NCBI GenBank assembly: GCA_017303485.1
Contig: JAFLCY010000020.1
Span: 1 to 47,350 of the forward strand
Source of the DNA: Rhodobacterales bacterium
Lineage (GTDB): Bacteria > Pseudomonadota > Alphaproteobacteria > Rhodobacterales > Rhodobacteraceae
Length of the DNA: 47,350 bases
Direction: 5' to 3'
The position numbers and the translations under genes were made by a program. Shown piece by piece: positions 25,229 through 34,133 of this stretch (position 1 is its first letter; the number at the start of each line of letters is the position of its first letter). Under the pieces are notes generated by a model, which did no database searches, was not told the origin of the DNA, and saw only the letters and a list, made by a program, of their open reading frames with translations.

Positions 25229-25825
25229 TCAGTCATACTCGCGCAGCCGGGCCACATAGCGCGCCATGGTGTCGACCTCGAGGTTCACCTTGTCCCCCGC
25301 CGCAACCTCGCCCCAGGTCGTCACCTCCTGCGTGTGCGGGATGAGATTCACCTCGAACTCCGGCCCCGACACTTCGTTCACCGTCAGCGAGGTCCCGTTC
25401 AGCGCCACCGACCCCTTCGGCGCGATGAAGCGGGCCAAGGTCTCCGGCGCGCGAAAGGTCACCCGCACCGACCCCCCCTCGGGCCGCACGGACACCACCT
25501 CGGCCAGCCCGTCGACATGGCCCGACACGATGTGCCCGCCCAGTTCGTCCCCAACTTTCAGCGCACGTTCCAGGTTCACCCGCTTGCCCGGCCCCCAGCC
25601 GCCCAGATTGGTCTTTGACACCGTCTCGGCCGAGATCTCCACGTCGAACCAGTTCTGCGGCTCGGACCCCAGGGCCACGACCGTCAGGCAGACCCCGTCG
25701 CAGGCAATCGACGCCCCGATGTCGATGCGGTTCACGTCGAAGCGTGTCGCTATGCGCACACGCAGGTCACCCCTGACCTCGGTTTCGACAATCCGTCCCA
25801 CATCGGTGACAATTCCGGTAAACAT
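25229..25825 (-). CDS. ribE: Riboflavin synthase alpha subunit (198 aa)
   Basis: Dismutates two lumazines to riboflavin. The start MFTGIVTDVGRIVE is the family N-terminus, and the two tandem lumazine-binding barrels each carry the expected motif: GVCLTVV with SAETVSKTNLGG, and NGTSLTVNEV. VSGHVDGLAEV marks the junction of the domains. AGGAGC precedes the ATG by seven bases. It is separate from ribBX-ribH, about 9 kb away, and divergent from the capsule genes. Confidence 0.96.
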   Translation of the reverse strand: MFTGIVTDVGRIVETEVRGDLRVRIATRFDVNRIDIGASIACDGVCLTVVALGSEPQNWFDVEISAETVSKTNLGGWGPGKRVNLERALKVGDELGGHIVSGHVDGLAEVVSVRPEGGSVRVTFRAPETLARFIAPKGSVALNGTSLTVNEVSGPEFEVNLIPHTQEVTTWGEVAAGDKVNLEVDTMARYVARLREYD

Positions 25826-25964
25826 GGCCCGCTCCTGATCTTTCCTTCCGAGGTAAAGCGCCGACCTTGCGCTTGCAAGCCTCCGGGGCTTGACGTCATG
25901 ATCTGGCCACTGTTTCGGCGGCATACTGAAGCCGCCACCCGCAGACCCGATCCCAGGACCGACC

Positions 25965-27245
25965 GTGACCGACCCTGCCCGCCGCTTCCTGTTCCTGCAG
26001 GGCCCGCATGGGCCCTGGTTCCACCAACTCGCCCGGCTCTTGCGCGCGGCAGGGGCCGAGGTCTGGCGTGTCGGTTTCAACCTCGGTGACCGCGCGTTCT
26101 GGCCCGGCCCGGGCTACATCGCCTTCGACGCTGCACACGACCACTGGCCAGAGACCTGCGCCGCCCTGCTGGACCTCCACCGGATCACCGATCTGGTGAT
26201 CTATGGTGACACGCGGCCGATCCATGCCCGGGCGGTGGCCCTTGCACAGGCCCGCGGGATCACTGTGCATGTCTTCGAGGAGGGGTACCTGCGGCCCTAC
26301 TGGGTCAGCTATGAACGTGGCGGCTCGAACGGGCATTCACGTCTGATGGATCTGAGCGTCGCCGCCATGCGGTCCGCCATAGAGCGGGTGGACCCCGACC
26401 TGCCCGATGTTCCGGCCACCTGGGGCGACATGCGCCAGCACATGTTCTGGGGTGCGCTCTATCATGGCTTCGTGGCGCTGGGTTTTCGCACCTATCGAAA
26501 CTTTCGCCCGCATCGTGCGCTGACGGTCGGCCAGGAATTCCGGCTCTACCTCAACCGCTTCCTGATGATGCCGCTGCACCGGCTGGAGCGGCGCCTTGCC
26601 ACGCGCCGTATCCGGCGCGGCGGTTTTCCCTATCACCTGGCGATTCTGCAGCTTGAGCATGACGCGAGCTTTCGCGACCATTCGCCCTTTTCAAGTATGA
26701 CGGATTTCCTGGCCCTGGTGATGGACGGATTTGCCCGCGGTGCGCCACAGCATCACCATCTGGTCTTCAAGGCGCATCCACTGGAAGACGGCCGTGCGCC
26801 CATCCTGCCGACGATCCGCCGCCTTGCCGCCACCCACGGGCTAAGCGGACGGGTGCATTTCGTGCGCGGTGGCAAGCTCGCCCAGCTTCTGAACGAGGCA
26901 CGTTCGGCCGTCACTGTAAATTCGACTGCCGGACAACAGGCGCTTTGGCGCGGGCTGCCGTTGCGGGCCTTCGGCGCGGCGGTCTATGCCAAGCCGGAGT
27001 TCGTTTCCTCGCAACCGCTGGAGGACTTCTTCGCCAACCCACAGCGCCCCGACACCCGGGCGTATCGGGACTACCGGCATTTCCTGCTGGAAACCTCGCA
27101 GGTCGTGGGCGGTTTCTATTCCTCGCGCGGACGGCGGGCGCTTTTGCGTCAGGTCGTCGACCTGATGCTGTCGCCGGACGACCCCTATCAGGCGCTGACC
27201 TCTGGTACAGCGGCACCGCGGCAACAGTTGCGCCTTGTCCGCTGA
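25965..27245 (+). CDS. kpsS: Capsule polysaccharide biosynthesis protein KpsS-like (426 aa)
   Basis: Predicted Kdo transferase that starts the poly-Kdo linker on the lipid anchor of ABC-transporter-dependent capsules. Family features are FLFLQGPHGPWFHQLARLL at the N-terminus, VHVFEEGYLRPYWV, the central LVFKAHPLEDG, and VNSTAGQQALWRGLPL near the C-terminus. It starts with GTG at 25965. The OPX lipoprotein gene follows by about 75 bp and kpsC after that, making a three-gene unit. Confidence 0.9.
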   Translation: MTDPARRFLFLQGPHGPWFHQLARLLRAAGAEVWRVGFNLGDRAFWPGPGYIAFDAAHDHWPETCAALLDLHRITDLVIYGDTRPIHARAVALAQARGITVHVFEEGYLRPYWVSYERGGSNGHSRLMDLSVAAMRSAIERVDPDLPDVPATWGDMRQHMFWGALYHGFVALGFRTYRNFRPHRALTVGQEFRLYLNRFLMMPLHRLERRLATRRIRRGGFPYHLAILQLEHDASFRDHSPFSSMTDFLALVMDGFARGAPQHHHLVFKAHPLEDGRAPILPTIRRLAATHGLSGRVHFVRGGKLAQLLNEARSAVTVNSTAGQQALWRGLPLRAFGAAVYAKPEFVSSQPLEDFFANPQRPDTRAYRDYRHFLLETSQVVGGFYSSRGRRALLRQVVDLMLSPDDPYQALTSGTAAPRQQLRLVR

Positions 27246-27318
27246 ATTGCGCCTGAGGCCGGACTGGTCAACCCAGAGGCGCTTCGATAGAGTGTCCGGA
27301 ACAAAAAACCTGAAGCGA

Positions 27319-28479
27319 ATGCAGGGAATACGGGCGGTGAGTTTCAGAACGTCTACGGCAATCAAGGCTGTCGTCCTTTTGACGTCGGTGGCGCTGATCG
27401 CTTCCTGCGGCCTTCCGCGCTCCGGACCGAACAAGCGCGAGGTTCTTTCCGGCTCGGTCGACAAGAAGGGTGATGCGCATATCGTGACCGTGACGTCCGA
27501 AGTGTCGCGTCTGACAGCCGTGCAGCCCAGCTTCGGGTTCAGCGACAGCTTCCGCAAGGCCGGTGTCGTGGCATCGGACATGATTTCGGCCGGCGATTCG
27601 ATCAACATCACGGTCTACGAAAACGTGAAGGACGATCCCCTTCTGGGCAACACCGGGCAGCGCGTGTCAGGCCTGTCCACCGTCCAGGTCGATGGCCAGG
27701 GCTATATCTTCATACCCTATGCGGGACGGATCAAGGCCGCAGGCCAGACCAACGAGGGCCTGCGCCAGGCGATCACCCGCAAACTGGAAGGCCAGACACC
27801 GGATCCGCAGGTCAGCGTGGCCCGCACTGCCGGCGATGGTTCGACCGTATCGATCTCAGGCCAGGCCGGGGCAAACGGCGTCTATCCGATCGACGCGTCG
27901 ACCCGCACGCTGGCCACCATGCTGGCAAGGTCCGGCGGGGTAACCATTGATCCGGGCACCGCCATCGTCCGGGTCACCCGGGGCGGCCACACCGGCAAGA
28001 TCTGGCTGAAGGACCTGTACGAGAACCCCGGGCTCGACATCGCGCTGCGACCGGGCGACAAGATCATGATCGAGGAAGACAGCCGCCAGTTCATCGCGCT
28101 TGGCGCGACGGGCATGCAAAGCACGGTGCCCTTCGAATCCGCCACCATGTCGGCACTGGAGGCGATTGCCACCGTGGGTGGTCTGTCGACGATGGCCGCC
28201 GACCCGAAGGGGGTCTTCATCCTGCGCGACGAAAGCGAAGAGATCGCCCGCAATGTGCTGGGACGTCCCGATCTGGTCGGCGACCAGCGCATCATCTATG
28301 TGCTGAACCTGACCGAGCCGACGGGCCTGTTCGAGGCGCGGGATTTCCAGATCCGCGATGGCGACACGCTCTATGTGACCGAAGCGCCGTTCGTGCAGTG
28401 GCAAAAGACGCTGGGGGCGATCACCGGATCGACCCAGGCCGCGAGCAGCCTTGCCAACACCGCGAACGGCAGCAATTGA
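27319..28479 (+). CDS. Polysaccharide export lipoprotein, OPX (Wza/KpsD) family
   Basis: Outer-membrane polysaccharide export protein. A signal peptide ends in the lipobox IASC, so it is likely lipid-anchored in the outer membrane or periplasm. The Poly_export domain begins with ISAGDSINITVYENV and contains VDGQGYIFIPYAGRIKAAGQT; SLBB-like beta-grasp repeats follow, including GVYPIDASTRTLATML. The start is uncertain: ATG 27319 or GTG 27337 both keep the signal peptide (386 or 380 residues). It lies between kpsS and kpsC, so it should serve their capsule. Confidence 0.88.
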   Translation: MQGIRAVSFRTSTAIKAVVLLTSVALIASCGLPRSGPNKREVLSGSVDKKGDAHIVTVTSEVSRLTAVQPSFGFSDSFRKAGVVASDMISAGDSINITVYENVKDDPLLGNTGQRVSGLSTVQVDGQGYIFIPYAGRIKAAGQTNEGLRQAITRKLEGQTPDPQVSVARTAGDGSTVSISGQAGANGVYPIDASTRTLATMLARSGGVTIDPGTAIVRVTRGGHTGKIWLKDLYENPGLDIALRPGDKIMIEEDSRQFIALGATGMQSTVPFESATMSALEAIATVGGLSTMAADPKGVFILRDESEEIARNVLGRPDLVGDQRIIYVLNLTEPTGLFEARDFQIRDGDTLYVTEAPFVQWQKTLGAITGSTQAASSLANTANGSN

Positions 28480-28486
28480 CCGCGCC

Positions 28487-30511
28487 ATGTCGGGGTCGGG
28501 CATCGGGCTGATCGGGGTTCCCCGGCGGCTGTGCCACCAGAATCTGTCCTTCCTGCGCGACCGCCGCCTGCAGCGGATGCTGGAGCTTGCCGGCCATGAG
28601 CTGCGTCCGGGCCTGCCCGGCGCGGAGGAGGGCGTTCTGGTCTGGGGTGCAAGCCCGACCGCCTGGCGTGGCGAGAGGATCGCCGCCCGGAAGGGCGTGC
28701 CTTTGGTAAGGGTCGAAGATGCCTTCCTGCGCTCGGTCCTTCCGGCGCGGGCGGGCGGTGGCGCGGCTCTTGGATTGCTGATCGACCCGGTAGGCGTGCA
28801 TTTCGATGGCAGCGCACCCTCACGGATCGAGCAGATCCTGCAGGACCAGAATTTGTATAATTCGAACATTTTAGATGAGGCCAATCAGCTAATAGACTGT
28901 ATTTTTGAAAGTGAACTGTCTAAATACAACAATTTTGACCTCGAGCTGCCGGCGCCGGATGCCGGATACCTCCTGATCGTCGACCAGACCCGGGGCGATG
29001 CCTCGATCCGGCAGTCCGGCGCCACGGCGGCGACCTTCCGCTGCATGCTGGACCGGGCGCTTTCGGATCATCCGGATGCGCGCATCGTGATCCGCGCCCA
29101 TCCAGAAACAACCCTTGGCCTGCGTCGGGGACACTACGGGCCGGAGGACGCAGCCGGACGGATCAGCCTCCTGACCGCCCCGGTCTCACCGCATCGCCTC
29201 CTGGCCAACGCGGCCGGGGTCTACACCGTCTCGTCGCAACTCGGTTTCGAGGCGATCCTGCATGGCCACCGCCCCCGCGTCTTTGGGCAGCCCTTCTATG
29301 CGGGCTGGGGGCTGACGGAGGACGAGCTTCCCATACCCCGCCGCACCCGGCGCCTGACGCGCGAGGAGCTGTTCGCCGGGGCGATGCTGCTGGCACCCCT
29401 GTGGTACGACCCCTGCCGCGACCGGCTCTGCGGGCTGGAAGAGGTGATCCGTCAGTTGGAAGCCGAAGCCCGCGCATGGCGCGAGGACCGGCACGGCCAT
29501 GTCGCCGCCGGAATGCGGCTTTGGAAACGCGGGCGGTTTCAGGCGGTGTTCGGCGGCGCAAAGCCGTTACGCTTCCGCGGCGACCCGGCGGCAGCGGACC
29601 GGCTGGCCTCCTCCATCGGCCGCAGTCTTCTGATCTGGGCAGGAAAAGAGCCAGCCGGTTTCGCCCCAAAAGTCCCCTGCCTGCGTGTCGAGGACGGCTT
29701 CCTGCGCTCGCGCGGGCTTGGGGCCGAACTGGTGCCGCCCCTGTCGCTGGTGACGGACGGTCTCGGCATCTACTACGACCCCACCCGCCCCTCGCGGCTG
29801 GAGGGGCTGATTGCCCAGCCCCTGACCGAAGGCCAGCGCCGGCGGGCCGAGACCCTGATCGCGCGGATCAGGGCCGCGGGGCTATCGAAATACAACCTCG
29901 GCGGCGCGGTGCCAGCCCTGCCGCCCGGCCTCCGCATCCTGGTGCCGGGACAGGTCGAGGATGACGCCTCGATCCGCCTTGGCGCCGGTGCGGTGCGAAC
30001 CAATCTGGCCCTGCTTCAGGCCGCGCGACAAGCCAACCCCGGCGCGGTGATCCTGTACAAGCCGCACCCGGACGTCGAGGCGGGTCTGCGCCCGGGCGCT
30101 GTCGATGCGATGGGTCTTGCCGACAGGGTGCTGTCGAGCGTCGACCCCGCGGCGCTCTTGGATCAGGTGCAGGAGGTCTGGACCATGACCTCGCTCCTTG
30201 GCTTCGAGGCGCTGATCCGCGGACTTCCCGTCACCTGCCTTGGTGCGCCGTTCTATGCGGGCTGGGGCCTGACCCGCGACCTTGGGCCCACACCCGCACG
30301 CCGGACCGCGCGCCCCGATCTGACCCAGCTGGCCCATGCCGCGCTCATCGCCTATCCGCGCTACTGGGACCCGGTCAGCCGACGGCCCTGCCCGGTCGAG
30401 GTCGCGCTGGACCGGCTGGCCAGCGGCGAGATCCCGCATCCGGGGCGGCTGAACCGCGCCTTGTCGAAACTGCAGGGCCGGTTCGCGGGGCTGGCATATC
30501 TCTGGCGCTAA
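28487..30511 (+). CDS. kpsC: Capsule polysaccharide biosynthesis protein KpsC-like, duplicated Kdo transferase (674 aa)
   Basis: Extends the Kdo linker of the capsule glycolipid. The protein has two related halves, each with the same motif series: LVRVEDAFLRSV...LLIDPVGVHFD...PSRIE...LSKYN in the first, and CLRVEDGFLRSRGLGAEL...VTDGLGIYYDPTRPSRLE...LSKYN in the second; both also carry QPFYAGWGLT or APFYAGWGLT. This matches the two-glycosyltransferase layout of known KpsC. Codon use is GC-rich except for about 95 bases at 28847-28942, which are AT-rich. The stop overlaps that of the convergent MATE gene. Confidence 0.92.
   Translation: MSGSGIGLIGVPRRLCHQNLSFLRDRRLQRMLELAGHELRPGLPGAEEGVLVWGASPTAWRGERIAARKGVPLVRVEDAFLRSVLPARAGGGAALGLLIDPVGVHFDGSAPSRIEQILQDQNLYNSNILDEANQLIDCIFESELSKYNNFDLELPAPDAGYLLIVDQTRGDASIRQSGATAATFRCMLDRALSDHPDARIVIRAHPETTLGLRRGHYGPEDAAGRISLLTAPVSPHRLLANAAGVYTVSSQLGFEAILHGHRPRVFGQPFYAGWGLTEDELPIPRRTRRLTREELFAGAMLLAPLWYDPCRDRLCGLEEVIRQLEAEARAWREDRHGHVAAGMRLWKRGRFQAVFGGAKPLRFRGDPAAADRLASSIGRSLLIWAGKEPAGFAPKVPCLRVEDGFLRSRGLGAELVPPLSLVTDGLGIYYDPTRPSRLEGLIAQPLTEGQRRRAETLIARIRAAGLSKYNLGGAVPALPPGLRILVPGQVEDDASIRLGAGAVRTNLALLQAARQANPGAVILYKPHPDVEAGLRPGAVDAMGLADRVLSSVDPAALLDQVQEVWTMTSLLGFEALIRGLPVTCLGAPFYAGWGLTRDLGPTPARRTARPDLTQLAHAALIAYPRYWDPVSRRPCPVEVALDRLASGEIPHPGRLNRALSKLQGRFAGLAYLWR
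28847..28942. other. AT-rich patch inside kpsC
   Basis: A stretch of roughly 32 codons (from GAATTTGTATAATTCG to CAACAATTTTGAC) uses TTA, ATA, TTT, AAT and similar codons that are nearly absent from the flanking gene. The reading frame stays open and encodes the linker plus the conserved ELSKYNNFD. It also contains an exact TATAAT. Confidence 0.8.
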
Positions 30512-31854
30512 CGGGCCAGCCGCCAGAACCGCCACATCAGGCTGGCCGAGGCGCAGGCCAGTCCCACCACCAGCCCCAGCCACAGCCCCACCCCGCCGAA
30601 GCCCAGCGGGAAGGCCAAGACGTAGCTGCAGGGAATGCCAATCAGCCAGTAGCTGACCGCCGCCAGCCACATCGGCACCTTCGTGTCCTTCACCCCGCGC
30701 AACAGCCCCAGCGCCATGACCTGCATCCCGTCGGCCAGCTGGAACAGCGCCGCCAGTCCCAGAAGCACCACGCCATAGTTCAGGATCGCCGCACTCTCCG
30801 GCTTCGACATGTCAAGGAACAGCGACACGATGGGCCGGCCGAACAGCAGGAACAAGGCCACCGAAAACAGCGCCACCCCGAACGAGATCGCCACTGCCAC
30901 CTTCGCCGCCTGCCGCAGCGCCACCCGGTCCCCCGCCCCGTCGAACCGCGCGATGCGGATGGTGGCGCTGCTCGACAGGCCGACATGCAGCATGAAGGTC
31001 AGTGCCGCCGCCTCCAGCGCGATGCCATGCGCCGCCAGTTCGACCGTGCCGATCCAGCCCATCATCAGCGCCGAGGCCTGGAAGAGCCCGCCCTCGGCCA
31101 GCCCGGTCAGCCCGATCGGCACTCCCAGCCGCCAGACCTGCCCCATCGCAGTCCAGTCCGGCCGCCAGAAGCGCTGGAACAGGTGAAACCGGCGCAGGTC
31201 CGGCAGAATCCCGGCGTAAAGTCCCAGCGCAAGCAGCGACAGGATCTGGACCACCAGCGTCGCCACGGCCGAACCGCGCGCGCCCATCTCCGGAAAACCC
31301 CAGTTCCCGAAGATCAGTGCCCAGTTCACCGCGACGTTCACCCCGACCGCGACCAACGTCACCCAAAGCACGACCTGCGTCCGGTGCAGCGCGGCAAGAT
31401 AGCTTTGCAGCACCGTCACGCACAGCGCGGGCACCAGCCCGAACCCCGCGATCCGCAGGTAGTCCTGCGCGATGGCCGAGACCTCGGGCTTCTGGCCCAG
31501 AGCCAGCAAGATCGGGCCCGACCACCAGAAGATCGGAAACACCACGATCCCAAAAGCGATGGACAGCCAAAGCCCCATTCGCGTGTCGCGCCGGACCTGG
31601 ACCTCGTCCCCGCGCCCCATCGCGGCGGCGACCATCGGCATCACCGCCTTGGCAAAACCTGACCCCACGACAAAGATGATGAAGGAGGAAGAGGCCCCCA
31701 GCACCACGGCAGCCAGCGGCACCACGCCGTACCACCCGACCATGACCGTATCGGTCACATGCAGCGCCATTTGCGCCAGATGTGACCCGATCAGGGGAAG
31801 CCCCAGCACAAGGGTTTCCCTCGCGTGGGTGGAATTCGACAGTTGTATAGTCAT
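30508..31854 (-). CDS. MATE family efflux transporter (448 aa)
   Basis: Inner-membrane drug/cation antiporter of the NorM type. About twelve hydrophobic segments form two similar halves: ETLVLGLPLIGSHLAQMALHVTDTVMVG at the start of the first (read in parts) and GVPIGLTGLAEGGLFQASAL at the start of the second, the usual MATE arrangement. Length is normal. The gene is convergent with kpsC and overlaps its stop codon. Substrate unknown. Confidence 0.92.
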   Translation of the reverse strand: MTIQLSNSTHARETLVLGLPLIGSHLAQMALHVTDTVMVGWYGVVPLAAVVLGASSSFIIFVVGSGFAKAVMPMVAAAMGRGDEVQVRRDTRMGLWLSIAFGIVVFPIFWWSGPILLALGQKPEVSAIAQDYLRIAGFGLVPALCVTVLQSYLAALHRTQVVLWVTLVAVGVNVAVNWALIFGNWGFPEMGARGSAVATLVVQILSLLALGLYAGILPDLRRFHLFQRFWRPDWTAMGQVWRLGVPIGLTGLAEGGLFQASALMMGWIGTVELAAHGIALEAAALTFMLHVGLSSSATIRIARFDGAGDRVALRQAAKVAVAISFGVALFSVALFLLFGRPIVSLFLDMSKPESAAILNYGVVLLGLAALFQLADGMQVMALGLLRGVKDTKVPMWLAAVSYWLIGIPCSYVLAFPLGFGGVGLWLGLVVGLACASASLMWRFWRLAR

Positions 31855-31920
31855 GGGGCAGACTTACGCCGCGCCGAGGCGCTTCACAAGCCGCCCTTTC
31901 CGCCGCAGCGCAGAGCCGGG

Positions 31921-32844
31921 TCAGCCCCGCTGCATCGCCGGATGGGTCGCGGCGTCATAGATGCCGGACCCCATGTCCAGCACCTGCTGCGCCCGCCCGA
32001 CGATCAGCGGATCGGGGGCGCCAACGATCTCGTGGTCCTTGTTCGGATAGTCCAGCGTCGACAGGAAATGCCGCATGCAGTTCAGCCGGGCGCGCTTCTT
32101 GTCGTTCGACTTCACGATGACCCAGGGCGCGTCGGCGGTGTCGGTGTAGAAGAACATCGCCTCCTTCGCCTCGGTGTAGTCGTCCCAGCGATCGAGACTG
32201 GCCTTGTCGATGGGCGACAGCTTCCACATCTTCAAAGGGTCGGTTTCCCGCGCGAGGAACCGCGCGCGCTGTTCCTCGCGCGTGACGCTGAACCAGTATT
32301 TGTAAAGCCTGATCCCCGACCGCACGAGCATCCGCTCGAACTCGGGCGCCTGTCGCATGAATTCCAGGTATTCGGTCGGCGAGCAGAAGCCCATGACCCG
32401 CTCTACCCCGGCCCGGTTGTACCAGGAGCGGTCGTAGAACACCATTTCCCCCGCCGTCGGCAGATGCGCGATGTAGCGCTGGAAGAACCACTGGCCTTTC
32501 TCCACGTCCGAGGGCTTGGTCAGCGCGCAGACCCTCGCATAGCGGGGGTTCAGATGCTCCATGAAGCGCTTGATCGTGCCGCCCTTGCCCGCCGCATCGC
32601 GGCCCTCCATCAGGATCACGAATTTCTGTCCGGTTTCCTGCGCCCAGATCTGCACCTTGAGGAGTTCCGCCTGCAACTTGGCCTTCTCGGCCTCATAGGT
32701 CGCACGGCCCATCAGGCGGGCATAGGGATAGCGGCCCGACTCGAAGGCCTGATGCAGGGGACTTGCCGCCGGAAAGCTTTTCGGCCCACTGAGAACCTCG
32801 TCAACCTCTGCGGCCTGCTTCAAGATCAGCTGATGGTCTTCCAT
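31921..32844 (-). CDS. ppk2: Polyphosphate kinase 2 (307 aa)
   Basis: Transfers phosphate between polyphosphate and nucleotides. The Walker A loop EGRDAAGKGGTIKRF is at residues 80-94, and the lid/Walker B motif FYDRSWYNRAGVERVMGFC follows at about 137-155. A single PPK2 domain of this size fits class I enzymes that phosphorylate nucleoside diphosphates. The start at 32844 is supported by GGAGGAGAG upstream. Divergent from the GST gene. Confidence 0.94.
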   Translation of the reverse strand: MEDHQLILKQAAEVDEVLSGPKSFPAASPLHQAFESGRYPYARLMGRATYEAEKAKLQAELLKVQIWAQETGQKFVILMEGRDAAGKGGTIKRFMEHLNPRYARVCALTKPSDVEKGQWFFQRYIAHLPTAGEMVFYDRSWYNRAGVERVMGFCSPTEYLEFMRQAPEFERMLVRSGIRLYKYWFSVTREEQRARFLARETDPLKMWKLSPIDKASLDRWDDYTEAKEAMFFYTDTADAPWVIVKSNDKKRARLNCMRHFLSTLDYPNKDHEIVGAPDPLIVGRAQQVLDMGSGIYDAATHPAMQRG

Positions 32845-32998
32845 GCTTTCTCCTCTCCTCCATGACCGGGTAACCCAAGCACGGATCGCCAATTTTCGCC
32901 TTGATCCCGATCAAGACTCGGCTGTTTCCGCCCTTTTGCTTGCGCCAAACCCGGCTTAGGTTGGCGCGGAAACCGCCTGATCTCCGAAGGAGTCTTCC

Positions 32999-33658
32999 AT
33001 GGCCACTCTCTACGGCGTCTTCCGCTCCCGCGCCTCGCGCCCGATCTGGCTGCTCTATGAGCTGGGCGAGGAGTTCACCCATGTTCCCGTGATCCAGGCC
33101 TACCGCCTGCCGCAGGCCAGCGCCCCGGATGCGCCGCTGAACACCGCCTCTGCCGCCTTCCTGCAGGTCAATCCGCAGGGCCAGGTTCCGGCCTGGGTCG
33201 AGGACGATCTGGTCCTGACGGAATCGCTCTCGATCACCAATCACATCGCCCGCACCCGGGGCGGCGCTCTTGGGCCGCAAAGCCCCGCCGAACAGGCGCT
33301 GATCGACCAGTGGACGCTTCTGGCCGTGACGGCGGTCGAAAGCCCGGCGCTGGAGATTCTGAACGTTCAGGGCGCGGGCGGCGACAAGACGCCGGAAGGC
33401 CAGGCCTCCATCGCGATCAACGCCGAGAAACTGCGCCGCCCGCTGAAGCGGCTGGAGGCACACCTCGCGGCGCATTCGCATCTGGTTGGTGACCGTTTCA
33501 CTGTGGCCGACCTGAACCTCGCTGAATGCCTGCGCTATGCGCAAGGCCATCCGACCTTGCTGGGTGAGTTCCCGGCGGTGAAGGCATGGCTGGAAGCCTG
33601 CCAGTCGCGCGCGGCGTTCCAGCGGATGTGGGCGGAGCGACTGGGCGAGCCGGCGTAA
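32999..33658 (+). CDS. Glutathione S-transferase family protein (219 aa)
   Basis: Cytosolic GST. The N-terminal thioredoxin-like domain runs from ATLYGVFRSRASRPIWLLYEL through NPQGQVPAWVEDDLVLTESLSI, where the cis-Pro and the Glu-Ser of the glutathione site are visible; the C-terminal helical domain contains LVGDRFTVADLNLAECL. A GAAGGAG site precedes the ATG. Electrophilic substrate not predictable. It borders a 657-bp gene-free region. Confidence 0.9.
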   Translation: MATLYGVFRSRASRPIWLLYELGEEFTHVPVIQAYRLPQASAPDAPLNTASAAFLQVNPQGQVPAWVEDDLVLTESLSITNHIARTRGGALGPQSPAEQALIDQWTLLAVTAVESPALEILNVQGAGGDKTPEGQASIAINAEKLRRPLKRLEAHLAAHSHLVGDRFTVADLNLAECLRYAQGHPTLLGEFPAVKAWLEACQSRAAFQRMWAERLGEPA

Positions 33659-33674
33659 GGTGTATAAGTGGTAT

Positions 33675-34130
33675 GGAGACTGGACGCTCACACGAAATAT
33701 GTGGTGCGTGGGCTTGAACGGTAGTCCGCCAGTCCCTACCTTTGCGTTACCCTCATCGGTGGGGGGAGAAAGGAGCTTCCCTTGTTGGAGGCATTTCTGA
33801 TCTCCCCACTCTTGAAGCGTTAGGGGTCGAGCCCTAACGGAACGCTCCTAATGGGGTTTCGGTGTATGTCGCAACAGTTGGCCGCGCGCTCGACCACGCT
33901 GGCTCGCTAAAGTGGGTGGTTGTCCTCCGGAACTCGGCGATGCCGAATAATCTGGTTGAGACGATCTGGTTTCCCGCCCTGCGATTGCGAAGGAGATGCC
34001 TTGTGGAGCGTTCGCTCCAAACCGACCAGCCCCACGAGTATTCGAGGGACACCTGGAAGGGGCGAAGAACTGAGAGAACAAGGTATCGCACCAGTTAGCG
34101 GCCTCGGAAAATCCGAGGCCGCTTTCATTT
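33675..34130 (+). ncRNA. Candidate structured non-coding transcript ending in a strong terminator
   Basis: This gene-free stretch between GST and the LLM oxidoreductase has no convincing coding sequence. It contains several stems: GACTGG 33678-33683 with CCAGTC 33729-33734; a G-rich arm at 33759 with TCTCCCCAC at 33801-33809; CGTTAGGG 33818-33825 with CCCTAACG 33832-33839; and TGGAGC-GTTC-GCTCCA near 34003-34018. It ends in an intrinsic terminator at 34097-34130. A TATAAG at 33663-33668 could be a -10 element. I compared it mentally with RNase P, SRP, 6S and tmRNA and found none of their signatures. A small regulatory RNA or leader is inferred; no family recognised. Confidence 0.45.
34097..34130 (+). 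terminator. Intrinsic terminator (12-bp stem, AAA loop)
   Basis: AGCGGCCTCGGA pairs perfectly with TCCGAGGCCGCT across an AAA loop and is followed by TTCATTT on the plus strand. There is no plus-strand protein gene for over 400 bp upstream, so it implies a transcript from the gene-free region or read-through from GST. Confidence 0.8.
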
Positions 34131-34133
34131 GTG

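Noticed and set aside
28847-28942. Frameshift or pseudogene break in kpsC
   Set aside because: The frame is continuous and the conserved LSKYN motif is intact; only base composition is unusual.
33866-33910. A 14-codon reading frame starting at ATG 33866 inside the RNA candidate
   Set aside because: No clear ribosome-binding site and too short to judge; kept only as a remark in the RNA finding.
33660-34130. tmRNA or RNase P RNA gene
   Set aside because: No alphaproteobacterial proteolysis-tag codons, T-loop or CCA end, and none of the conserved RNase P core sequences, were found on either strand.
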